Of a DNA stretch of 64,000 nt, positions 47,840-59,019 are shown piece after piece. Source of the stretch: Gymnothorax reevesii (taxonomy: Eukaryota > Chordata > Actinopteri > Anguilliformes > Muraenidae); contig CM056577.1 of NCBI GenBank assembly GCA_029721435.1, positions 114,884,219 through 114,948,218 of the forward strand. Direction: 5' to 3'. The position numbers and the translations under genes are program-made. The notes below the pieces were generated by a model. That model was not told where the DNA came from, ran no database searches, and saw only the letters and a program-made list of their open reading frames with translations. Each line of letters opens with the position of its first letter. The stretch's first letter is position 1.

Positions 47840-49177
47840 CTTTCAACCATTTTCTTAAAGTCAAAGAGGTGTGAGGTTTACAATCACTACCAGAGCAGTT
47901 TTCTTCAGCAAAGATGGTTCCCTCTTAAATGAAAGCACTCAGGGCAGCCCTTCAGCTGCTCCGGGCAGCAGAGTAATTAAGATGGAAGGAGGGCATGAGG
48001 ATATATTGTCTTCAGTATTGACAAACGCTGCATCATTACCCGTGAAGAAGAGACAAGCATATCAAACATAATGCCTCAGAATTCCCTATTACAGTACTTA
48101 CTGCCAAATATATACACCGTAATTGGAATGTTTCTCCTTTCATACACATCCGCATTTGCTCGCGATTATGAACCATTTCTGTTCCCCATTCACCGCTTGC
48201 ATTGAGCAATCCGGGGTACGATCGTTTAGAACGGCAATTAATAAAGCAGAAGCTGAGAGATACTTGTTTGTGGATGGCAGACCACAGTTCTGACGCATCT
48301 CTATTGATCACAACACACAGGTTTGTCAATAATCGTCCTTCCATGTGAGGGAGGTCAGGAGAGAAGGACAGACTGAACGCATAAAGAAACTTTCGATAAA
48401 AGGAGGCCATTTTGAAGCAGGCCCAGTCAGCCTGTAGCACAGCTGCCATGTGACCGAAGAGTAATTACACACTGGAGGAGACTGAGAAATATCTGCTTTT
48501 AATATCTGCTGCTTCGGGAGGAAAGTTTTCCATTGTCAGGCTTTTTTTTTTACATTACTGCATCGCCGCGATCTAAAATCTTCAGCGCACAACACCGGCT
48601 TGAGATTCAAAGGCTTACCGTGTAATTGATCTTATTTCCGTTTTCAACCTTCCTTTTACTTCTCTCCTTTGTTTCCATGTAAAACACAGATTCAGTAATG
48701 TGATGAAAGCCCGGGGTTTGTTATATGCTTTTGAAAACTAAGACGACAGTAAGAAAGAATGTGCAGTTGAAATAAGGTCGGCGCCATTATTGCATGACCT
48801 GATCTGAAGCCTGGAGCCCATTTGCCTGTGTGTAAGTTTGAATAGTCGCCGAGGCAATCCCGCTAAGCACCTTTCCCCACCGTGTCGGCACGACAGACCG
48901 TATCACGCGTGGGCGTCAAATACAGCCCGACGACTTGAGCGATGCTGACTGCGGATAACGAGTGGCCTTCGCGGTCACACCTCGTCTTGCCTCTTGACGT
49001 TTCCCGCCGATTGGAAAACACATCTGTTCATTACGGAGGGATGGACTGCAAATGTCAACCTGAAGGACAAACCAAACGGGCGAACGCCGCAGTCTGCGGC
49101 GAACAAACTGAAAGTTTGGCTATTGGCGCGACACAGCCTCAGGCGTAGGAGTGCGTGGGAGTGTGGTGATGAGAGTG

Positions 49178-49200
49178 TGAGAGTGTGTGTGTGTGTGTGT
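49178..49200 (+). repeat. (GT)n microsatellite
   Basis: A short GT run inside a wider GAGTGT-rich tract. Confidence 0.85.
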
Positions 49201-49316
49201 AAGAGAGTAAGTGACAGTACGCGCTTACGTGTGCGTGGTTGTTCAAAAAGACATTCAGATAAGCAGCCCGCCAACGTCTGGTATGAGTCGCCCACTAAAA
49301 TTCTGGAGAAGTGGGG

Positions 49317-49421
49317 ATGGTAGGAAAGAGAAGGTGGGGGGGGTGTTGTGGACGGTGAGCAGTGAGTGGAGATGGTAGGAGAGAGAAGGGGGCGGGTGTG
49401 TTGTGGAGGGTGGGGCACTGG
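49317..49421 (+). repeat. Imperfect two-copy tandem repeat, about 55 bp, G-rich
   Basis: Units begin GATGGTAGGAAAGAGAAGG and GATGGTAGGAGAGAGAAGG. Both continue into G-runs and TGTTGTGGA. Confidence 0.75.
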
Positions 49422-51438
49422 TCAGGATAGTCCGTCTGATTAATGCTTCCTGACAAGCTACACTCTTTTCCTCGAGTAATTCAAACAGCCATCCGTCTCC
49501 CGTGACGTGTCCGCGCTATACACTGAATAAATCAATGCCATTATATGCAAATGACTCCACTCAGACAGAACCCTCACGAATCAATTCAATTTCTCTGAAA
49601 TATGAAGGATTTCAATAGTTATGGCATTATACGGCGCAATAAAAAAAGAGAAAAAATAAAGCTGTGGTGTGTAGAAAGAGAGAGAAGAAACAATCAGGTA
49701 TCGCAGTTTCCTCTTTGTCTTTAACCCCGTTCAGCATAAAGACTGAAGCTCATAAATAAACCAATGAAGTTTGAAACCTCGACTCAGCAAAACTGCTGCC
49801 ATCAGCACAGTCAGAGCTCCTGAATCAGTTGTTTTAGGGGTTTAGGCCCGAAATGAATACTCCTTTGGCATCCCAAGTGTCCTCACTATGCGAAGCTGGT
49901 TCGATTTTTAAGTCAGTGCGTTAACACTTTGCATGGCCATCCTGGCTTTTGACGATTAGCTGGCTCTCAACTGGGTTTTAAACACTCACAGTAGGGCATA
50001 GTTTCTGCTGAGTTCATTTCTTCATTTTTCGTTTTCAGAACTTATTTGTGCTCTTCATTGGCAGGCGTTAGGTAAAGAGCATTCAGAGCTCAAACCGATT
50101 CTGCCGTTGTCAGTTTGCCCATCTCTCTTTCTGCCAGCTTTCTCTCTGTGTGACTCTCTCTCACTCTCTCAGTGCCTCCAGCACTGCAGTGCTTCAGCTT
50201 TTACTGATACTCCGAGGAGATAGAACAAGCGCTACATCCCACATCTCAATTTAATCATATTATTTCTCACAAATGAAATGAATTATCATGTTCCTTGCGA
50301 TTCTATTTGATTGTATCACGGCAGAGACAGAAAAAGAGAGGGATTGAAGTACAAACCTGAAGGGGGGTGCAATATAGACCAGTTGGCAAATCATTTATTT
50401 GTTTTTATATAAACATACAAATTTATTCCGTACCCAATAATGGAAATATACTTTTTAATTGCGTTACTCCAAAATATATTCCTCAGATTTACTTGTTTCC
50501 ATTAAGGTTCTGACTCTACAGGCTATAACAAAGTGTCACGCCTATAAAATGCCTGACACTGCAAATTGAAAACTTGAAATGAGAGAGAGGGAGGGGGAGG
50601 GAATGAGTGTCCTTCAGACGCAAACTTATTTTAATTTCTGCGATGAATAACTTCCTTGCTCCAATGAGCCATGTTCGCACGCACTCAAACTACCTCACGT
50701 CCGCATAACTATTTTCCAGTTTGGCGCGCAATAGCTAAATCTGTGTCACAGCGCGCGGGTTGAATTAAGCATGTTTAATTTGACAACGTCCGCGTCAATT
50801 TCATCTGCCAAATTTCTTAGTTGAGTTATCCAGTCACGCATGAAGGAATCGTCGTCGTTTCCGCAAGTGCGTGCGGCTGTCAAAAAAGCGAGATAAACAA
50901 CTCAATTCAGTCCCTCAATCACACTGCGCCGCGGACGCGTACCTGACTGCAATTCTGAACGATTAGTGGGAAATTCTCTTCTGTTCATCCGGCGAAACTC
51001 GTTGCAGTTCAGTTGTCAGGAAATGGCAAATACAGGCCCACTGTTTAGTGTTCATAGCCATGAATCCCACGTTTATATAAGTACACCATTGTTCTGCTTT
51101 TCCCGACACGAGGACCTTTGACACCCCCGGCAACAGGAGCTGTTTCTGAAATCAGGAGGTAGAGGATTGTGAAATCGCCCGAAGCAGAGCCACTCTTTTC
51201 TGCCCACACTGGGCTCAATACATACTCTGAGCTCTCTGATGGGATGATATAATATACTGTGAGTCTGATGCGAGTAAGTTTTGTGAGCAGCGCCTCAGCC
51301 AGGAAGCCTTAAACCACCGGAGCTCATCCAAATTACCCAACAGCTGAGTATAAAAAACACCCCCTGGACAGGTTGCCCAATCCTGCATTAAATATTACCC
51401 CCTAAATTCCACATATCCAATTAATATCCCCCGCCCAC

Positions 51439-51464
51439 CACACACACACACACACACACACACA
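51439..51464 (+). repeat. (CA)13 microsatellite
   Basis: Uninterrupted CA units. Confidence 0.95.
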
Positions 51465-52059
51465 GACTTCCTGCCCCCTGCACCCACCCCACGGCCAAAC
51501 CTGCTCATGCCGGATTTACAGGCGGTAAACCTCCGGTGCTTTTTTCTTTCTGAAAAGCTCAGGTGAAAAGTTGGCCGAAAAAGTGATCAAGTAAGCAATT
51601 CCATCTAGAAGACTTGTGCCCCGTCCCCGGCGAAAATAAAACTCGCGACGGTTTGCGCGTGGGCGAGTGGCGCTAGTGTCGTTTCTTCCCTTTCTCTTAA
51701 TGTTCCATTTAAATGCAAAGTGCCATTCCGCTCCTAACAGTTGCTCTTTGTGCCGCCGAGCTGCGCCCGTCATCAAAGGCTGCGATGTGCTGAGGGTCCC
51801 CTGGTACATAAAACCCAATGGAGTGGGACACAGCATTTCTGTTCCCATCTTGATTGAACGGCGGTAAATTCCGCCAGGACGCAACATTAGCCCGTGTCAC
51901 AAAGAGGCCACGCAAAGCCTGACAGCCGGTCGGTTTAGCATTCTCCGTCTCCCGGACAGCGATACTTCTGTCCCTTTCGGCCTGACAAACGTGTCATTCG
52001 CCCATCAGTCAGCCATGTTCTATACCGTCTCAAAGCCGCACGGCGTAAGCTGCCGCCCA

Positions 52060-52345
52060 CATACACAAAACACATATATTTGCACATACACATGCACACC
52101 TGAACACACACAGATACACAAATCCAAACATACACAAACACAGACATACACATACAATACACACATATGTGCGTATAAACATGCACAAATGAGCACGGAC
52201 ACACAGGCACACACACACACACCTTTGCATACGTGAACACACACATATACACAATCCACACATATGTCTACCTAAACGCACACAGAAAAGAACATACAAA
52301 AAAAAAACATAAAAACCCACACACAAACACACATACTCACACACG
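52060..52345 (+). repeat. Degenerate CA-rich low-complexity region
   Basis: About 290 bp of ACACAT/ACACAA-type words with no fixed period. It creates spurious Cys/Val-rich open frames on the minus strand. Confidence 0.85.
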
Positions 52346-52813
52346 CACAAACACAAATAGCAGGGCGGTATGAGAAACGCATGTGCTCCATAGTTGACCA
52401 GTAGTGCAGTCAGATGCACAGGGGCCAGCAGTACTTTGGAAAAGCTGTGGTCAGCAGGGCTTGGCCATCGCAGTCTTAGTTAAACAAATTTATCACCCCC
52501 TTCGGCGAGATGAGCGGCAAAATGAACGATTGCTTTGTGATAACAGCCCATGAATTATGCAGACCTGTACACGAGCAGCTTCATTACAGAGCGAGAAACA
52601 CTAAGACCCGCTGTTCGGCTGCGTGCGCAAATATTGACAGGGCAGAACTGCGGTAACAGCCTCCAGGGTCTCCGCTGCGACCTGGAAAGGGAGAGCTGAA
52701 GACGTTTTCCTCTGTTGCCTTGAGAACAGAAGCCAGATCTGCTCCAGTATATGCAAAGAAGCATAAAGCATGACATCACAGAAAGAAGAGGCTCGAATCA
52801 AGATGCCTATATC

Positions 52814-54833
52814 TTGGGCTGGGAAATAACTCCATATCACATCGATATCGGGATATAAAGTAAGATATCATGGATTTTGGATATGGTAATATTGTGACAT
52901 GAGATAAACGTTAGTTTCAGTAAGGGTTGTGCTTCGCACACTGGTGTTGAGCATGGAGGACAGGAAGTTGAGGACTGGATTCAGGTGCAAGGATGGACTT
53001 GGTTGTATTTAAAATGCCTTTTGCACAGCACAAAGGCGCACATGAAGCAACACAAAACAAATAAGGAATCGAGGTTCCTGACTGACATTAGTAATACAGA
53101 CACAGGGCTTTAGCTACAGTAACAATGTATAACAAATAGAAAGGAAAGAGGAAGTGATGTTCCTTAATTATAAAGTTAAAGTGCAGAAACAAACAATAAA
53201 CAGCACTTAGTTCAAGAGTTACAATATACACGCACGATTCGCGGGAGATAAGTCTATACAAGACTAGAGGTTAAACACGGGCATGTGGCTTAAGAGACTT
53301 TGCAAAGACTAAGTGCGGACCTCGGTCTTAGAAAGACTAACACTACCACACAGTGGAAATGAACAACAGCTGCATACAATGACTGCAGGGGTGAGAATGC
53401 GATCCAGGTCTTAATGGAGTTTGAGGGCTGGAGGCGTGGCCATACAGCTAGCAGCGTGAGCTGCTCAGCGGACAAAATGCAAGTGAACGGTACAGGTCCC
53501 TGCCTCCTTCGAAATTCCCTTCAAAACTCATAAAATACGCAATCCAGCAGCTCCAAAACGCTCTCGTGGACAACTTGTGACATTCACCTTGCCATGAAAT
53601 AGTAATGTATTATTAAGAGCCAGAGTTATTTTCAAGGCAAATGCATGACCAGAACTACATTCCAGGTACACTACCTGACAAAAGTATTAGGACGATCCTC
53701 ATTCTCACTCAACCTTTGATGTACCTGCTATATTACACATGTGAGTGTTGTAGGAATTTAATGGTGTCCTAAAATGTACATGTAAACATCACAGAACATT
53801 ATTTGAACATTTGGGGAAGCTACAGATATACAAATTGGCATAATTTTTCTCTGCATAAAAAACTCTCACTTTGGGTCTGTAATAAATAAGAGATATTATA
53901 ATAAATAGTGCTTGCAAGATGGTAATCTTCAAATTTACAAGATTGGAATTGTGTCTTTGTTATAATGGAAGACCACGGCTACTATTAGTTCAATCAATAT
54001 GATCAGGTGTGGCACATGGAGTGATTTTGATTCTCTATAAAAGGAGGGTCAAGACTTAGAATAATTCAGTTTGGTGTATCCAAAATGGGGTCTGTATTTT
54101 TATTTGAATAAACAACTATTTCCAAATATGATACATTCACTATTTTCAACTGCACTGTAAGAAAATCACACACATAAATAGTGACGTCCTAATACTTTTG
54201 TCAGGAAGTGTATACCGGCAGGGCGGAGTAATTTCAAAAGCACATGTTTACTGCAACTACTGGCAAAGTCTGAGGTGTGCACTGTGTTAATCCGCCCAGC
54301 GGATTACTCAAGAAAGTAGTCCCAAGTATTCGTCGTAATGTGATACATTATTATTTCATAGCGTGGTGAATGTGCAGGTCACAACTTGTCCACGAGAGCG
54401 TTTCGGAGCTGCTGGATTGAGTATTTGATGAGTTTTGAAGAAGCGAGGGACCTGTACCTTTCACTTTCGTTATGTTTGCTGAGCAGCTCGCATGTTTCCC
54501 CCCCGCCGAATCTCAAAACAACGGGCACGAATAACTAAAGGTAATGTACCTGCTCATGTAACCATAGGGATTATGGCAATAGGCCAATTTGCCAAAATGT
54601 TGAAATATCCCTTTAAAAGGATGCAGTATTCTTCACTTATTGAACTTTTGTAGCTGTTGCCTGCTCCTGCTTGATTGTTATACTCACATTACTAAGAACT
54701 GTTTCTGAACAATCGCACTGAGTGAATATTTTGTAAAAGCACCACCAGTTATCCCGACAATATTAATATCGAAATCAAGATATTCGATCAAAAACATTGA
54801 GATATTTGGTTTTGTCCATATCACCCAGCCCTA
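52814..54833 (-). mobile_element. hAT-type non-autonomous element with nested Tc1 derivative
   Basis: Ends are TTGGGCTGGG at the left and, on the complement, TAGGGCTGGGTGATATGGAC at the right. The flanks CCTATATC (52806-52813) and CCTAATTC (54834-54841) form an 8-bp duplication with two differences. Inside, an inverted pair of about 140 bp (53458-53600 against 54360-54495) contains CCAGCAGCTCCAAAACGC and CTCTCGTGGACAACTTGTGA. No transposase is seen. It is interrupted at 53669-54210. Confidence 0.72.
53669..54210 (+). mobile_element. Tc1-like deletion derivative nested in the hAT element
   Basis: Terminal repeats CACTACCTGACAAAAGTATT and the complement at 54184-54210, flanked by TA on both sides (53667-53668 and 54211-54212). 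Before the right end are TCTCTATAAAAGGAGG, a TATA-like box, and an ATG in CCAAAATGGGG at about 54081-54091, the usual place of the Tc1 transposase start. The transposase itself is gone. Confidence 0.82.
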
Positions 54834-54841
54834 CCTAATTC

Positions 54842-55449
54842 AGGTGTGACGTAAGGCAGATACAGCCAGCTTGTCTCTGAGTTGGCCAGAATACCTTCAC
54901 TTTTTACTGATAAAAGGCCAGTTTTCCACTTGAGCAGCCTACCACAGCCCTGAAGTTCACAAGTTATCTTGTCTTGATAGATGTAGTTGGCCAGACATGG
55001 GACACTATTCCCCTGGACTAGCAAAGCATCTGATAAAGATAACAGTGATGAAAGCTCAGTGCCGTATTCGGAGTTAGACAATAAAACCCTGACTCACTGC
55101 TGTAATGATTTCATGACATTTTTTTAAATGGCAAGAAAATTAGTCCCACACACTGTAACGGTAAAAATCTCACAAAATCAACACCTTTGAATCAGTGCAC
55201 CTAATCATTTCTCAAACATGTGTTCAGCCTCACAGACTTTGCAAATAAATAAGGCGCCCCGCAAGATATTTTTCACACCAGCACCTCCGGGAAAAAGGCA
55301 TTTCAACAAAACGAAACATCAATTTGATTCAAATCTCGCTTCTCCCTGAAGAAGTGCAAAAGGCAGATTTTATCTCCAAGGGACTGTCATCCAGTATCGA
55401 CAGAGCAGCCGTGGTGCGTAGTGGGGAAAGAGATGGGCCTTAAACGTAC
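54842..55449. other. Intron 2 next to exon 2, no feature recognised
   Basis: An 86-codon open frame on the minus strand (54821-55081) ends inside the hAT terminal repeat and has no recognisable domain, so I do not call it an exon. Confidence 0.4.
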
Positions 55450-55578
55450 CGCGCAGTAGATCAGTGTTGGCGTGTGGCCAGCTGTAGGACCGGATCAGCT
55501 GCCAGTCAAAGTCATCCTCTTTGCCCTGGTTGCACTGGCTTCGGTCGGGGCTCGAGTCCTCATCGAAAGTACAGCCGG
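55450..55578 (-). CDS. ptpru: Receptor-type tyrosine phosphatase U (PTPRU), exon 2, start of MAM domain
   Basis: The 129-bp exon encodes 42 full codons plus split codons at both ends: [16 protein letters not shown], then [14 protein letters not shown] and DLLRG across the join. This is the first strand of the MAM domain just after the signal peptide. GCTF-E and DDF-W-Q-R match vertebrate PTPRU as I recall it. Two conserved MAM cysteines are present. The acceptor has a long pyrimidine tract and ctacag (AG at 55579-55580). The donor gtacgt starts at 55449. Phase is 1 in and 1 out, and the final G joins GA of exon 3 to restore glycine. The G needed from exon 1 would give alanine, as expected. 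Exon 1 (signal peptide) is not in view. Confidence 0.94.
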
Positions 55579-55599
55579 CTGTAGGGGAGGGGAGCGGGA

Positions 55600-56839
55600 G
55601 AGAGGTAGAGAGGGATCCCATTAGCGGTGATAAATGCTAATGTTCTGCGGTACAGGGAGACATCGTTCTATGTCACACCTCGAAATTACACCCACGGCAA
55701 ATCAGATGTCTGAAAAGGTCACGGCGTTACCCCATTCGCATCTCCCTCCGAGGAGTCGACTAACTTATTCCAGGGCGAAACTATTTCGCATTCCCACAGA
55801 AGTCAGGAAACTAGAAAATACCATATAATATGTTCATGCCTTACTGCCACATTAAGCGCTGATGATGTAGAAAGAGGCGACTTCTTCTAGTGGCTGTACA
55901 ATGATTACATTCACCCGAGATGCGCAGAAAATGATTCAGTCACACGCATTTGGACATTGTATGAACACCAAGCTTGGCGTTCCATGGTGTCGAAGTCAGA
56001 GGGGAAAGCATCACCTAAGGCCACAATTAACCCTCGGTGCAGCACCCGACTCCACCTCAACGATGACAGAAATGTCATACACTTATGGGCCTGACCTGCT
56101 AAGACCAAATGGACAAGTAAAACTAATATTATGGCTAATGACGGGTGCCAAACAAATAACCTAGCAAATCACAGGTCATGTTCTTGGTTCTGCAAGAGCT
56201 GATAGCTTTGACGTGTGCAGACAGTCTTAGTAAAAATGGATCCACTACACTACAGGATCCAAACTTCATAAACACAGGTCTTTTACTGGCTAACAGTCTC
56301 AATCCACCAAACTTTTTGCTTCACTGCTCACTATAAACAGACCAGGAGTATCTGGTCCACGAGCTTCTAGATCATCAGTGGCGCCTCAATAAACACTTTT
56401 CAGGCTCCCTACTGATGTGGCTAACTAATAGACCGTGCCACTGTAAAATGCAAAATGAATCCTGACAGTGTCGAGGCCAACTATAGCTTGAAGCAACACT
56501 GGATGATGAATTGTAGGCCCCTGCTCTGCGCAAACGACGTATTTTCATTTCACCACAAAACAAGTGCTCTTGACAGTCAGCAGTATGCTGGCTACACAAA
56601 CAGTTCACAAATTCACAGTGCGCCTTTTACAGCCAATATTACGCAGATGGTATTGAGAGGAACCTGAAGGACTAAGTGGACTAAAATCCAGGTCTGAGCC
56701 CCAAAAAGAGAGCAACTAAAAAATGTAAGAAAAAAATAATCACAAACATATGCCAGTGGGAAGTCCTGGAGGGAACCCACTTATGAAAAGGAACACTTCC
56801 TCCCTTGGTCTGCCCAAAATAACAGGAAAGACAAGTGGC
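55600..56839. other. Intron 1 sequence, no feature recognised
   Basis: Unique-looking sequence without terminal repeats, tandem arrays or recognisable protein motifs. Confidence 0.4.
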
Positions 56840-56843
56840 AACA

Positions 56844-57779
56844 GGGTCACTCCATGTCAACTCAGCCACCCATGTACGTGACACCTCTCAGATCTTACTC
56901 AAACTTTGTCCAAAAATACTTCATGGTACCAAACAAAAGAATCCCAAGTTCCATGTCAGTATCTCTGAAGGGTTTCGCATGAAATTTTTCTGAAATTTGG
57001 GTGATACGCCCCTTTTTGACTTATGTGAATTGGTCATTTCGTTTTGTAGCATTTAGGAAGGACCATAACTTCTCACGTAACAGAGACAGGAAGCTGAAAT
57101 TTCACGTTCTCATGCATTCTGGCCCATATATCAGGATTCTGCAGCCATAATCACCACGAGAGATCAGAGGGGTGAGAGGAGGGCCCCCAAAATACAATTT
57201 TTTTTTTAAGGAGGCAAGTGATTTTTCTCTTTTTGGGGGTCCCTAGGATTCAGTTCAGTGAATGTTACTGTTCAAAATGTGTTTCTCCCTCATATTTGGG
57301 AACTTTCCCACCACCAAACTATGTTTTAGGATAATAGTACTATTGGTGGGGGACTTCTGCGGGTCAGAAAACCACTTCGGACCAAAATGATCCTCTCAGA
57401 CCCTGGACTTCAGACACCCTGAGGACCCTGTGGGCACTAGAGGATGGTGATGGCATTTATACTAAACAAATATACATATTTAAAAATTAATTTAATGAAA
57501 TAAAAACTTTGATTATCAGCCTCCTTCTACATTTACATATTTTATGAAAATAGGGATTTGTGTGAAAATAGGCAATAGTCCTTCCAAAATGCTACAAAAT
57601 GAAATTACCAATTTACATAAGTCAAAAAAGGGCATTTCACCCAAACTTAAAAGAATTTTCACGCGAAAACCGTCAGAGACACTGACATGAAACTTGGGAT
57701 TCTTTTGTTTGGTACCATAAAGTATTTTTGGACACATACAAGGCACCTCAATATTGGCTGTTTTGACATGAAATGACCC
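56844..57779. mobile_element. Long-TIR DNA element, superfamily unassigned
   Basis: Terminal inverted repeats of about 200 bp, imperfect: the left begins GGGTCACTCCATGTCAAC and the complement of the right begins GGGTCATTTCATGTCAAA. Both continue through GGTACCA, AAACAAAAGAATCCCAAG and ACATAAGTCAAAAA-type blocks. AACA flanks both sides (56840-56843 and 57780-57783). The interior (about 57080-57560) has no transposase frame. Confidence 0.75.
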
Positions 57780-57784
57780 AACAG

Positions 57785-59015
57785 AGACATAATGAGGCAT
57801 CTATCCCATTAACCCTTTGTTGCAAGACTGTTTCTCTTTGCCTACTAAGGGTGGGTTTCATTACTTTTGTAACCACTATGCAACAAAGCGTTAAATACTT
57901 AATTGGGTTGGGAAGGGTTCAGTCACCCTCAGGTGAAAATGGCTGATATTCAATACACTGACCTGCAAAGTTGGAACTAGTCTACACCACAGAATTAACC
58001 ATTACATACTAGGATAAAATACCGAAACAAATAACTGCATCCATTTTTTTTCATAATAAAAATAATACAAGTTCATGCAATTACATTTTCTGTTGTGGAC
58101 AGTTAAGTAGTATTTTTACTTTTAAAGTATGGTGTATTTTTCAAGTAATGTTTCTTGCACTTAATTAGAGTACTTCTACTTTATCAGAGAGCTTCAATTA
58201 TGGGAAATCTTTTCTTTCACTTCATGACATTCCATAGCAAAATATCTTACATTCCAGAGAAGCCAGCTTTTCCACGTTACTTTGAAATGAAGCTAAAAAA
58301 TTATGGTAAATGAAAAATAGGCAATTGCATTAGAGGCACACCAATCCGAGTCGAGAGCGTGTTTTAATTGGCTGAGTCATCTTGACCTTTAGCAACCACA
58401 AGAAAGCCGAGTGAGATTTGCAGTCGAGTAAAAAATAAATAAAATGGCAGCACATTGACTCCTCTCCCCATATTTAAAGGATTTTCAAGCTTTAGATTCA
58501 AAGATTTTTAGATTCAGAGTTTTACCTTAAACTCTGTAGGCCATCTCCCAGTGTTTCCCAAACATCTTATGGAGTATCACTTGTCCTGAATGTTTTAGAT
58601 CTTTCCCACCTCCAACACAAGTGATTCAAATGATCCACTCATTATCAAGCTGCTTCATGGGTTGGTAACTACCTGATCATTTGAATTATGAGTGCTGGAG
58701 CAGAGAGATATCTAAAACAAACAGGACAAGTGGACTCCAAGAGAGGCTTGGGAAAAACGGCCACATCCATTCAAATACCAGCGCAGCTGAGTTGCTGAGT
58801 ATATAAACTTTATATATACACACTGTGATGCTATACGCAACAATATTAGCTCATATATCCAAACTCTTGAGAAGCTGGGACCATATGGAAAATGCACATC
58901 TAAACAGAAATCAGTGATTTATATATTTATTGTCACTGTATTACTCAGCAGACGGTATGATGACAAGTTATCTAATGTTAATGTTTTGTTAGGTATATCC
59001 ATTCCTGCCATTCAG
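57785..59015. other. Intron 1 sequence, no feature recognised
   Basis: AT-rich; short (AT)n stretch near 58810. No exon or terminal repeats. Confidence 0.4.
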
Positions 59016-59019
59016 GCTT

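Larger units (their letters stand above)
47845..52805. other. Intron 2 sequence with simple repeats only
   Basis: Contains the repeats listed at 49178-49200, 49317-49421, 51439-51464 and 52060-52345. I see no exon, no inverted terminal repeats and no coding domain. The 50640-50960 part is CpG-rich compared with its surroundings and may be conserved non-coding DNA. Confidence 0.4.
13107..55449 (-). other. ptpru: ptpru intron 2, 42,343 bp
   Basis: Bounded by the GT donor of exon 2 (55448-55449) and the AG acceptor of exon 3 (13107-13108), both read on the minus strand. Phase is 1 at both sides. Early introns of R2B phosphatase genes are commonly very long. This one holds more than ten transposon remnants, several microsatellites, and an out-of-place ARL8-like exon on the opposite strand. 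Remaining stretches are described below. Confidence 0.9.

Noticed and set aside
48975..49418. 147-codon open frame on the minus strand rich in Pro, Ser, Thr and His
   Set aside because: It runs through the GT tract and G-rich tandem repeat. Composition explains its length and no domain is visible.
51935..52419. Overlapping Cys/Val-rich open frames on the minus strand
   Set aside because: They are translations of the CA-rich low-complexity region.
54821..55081. 86-codon minus-strand open frame close to ptpru exon 2
   Set aside because: It ends in the hAT terminal repeat and does not resemble PTPRU or any known domain.
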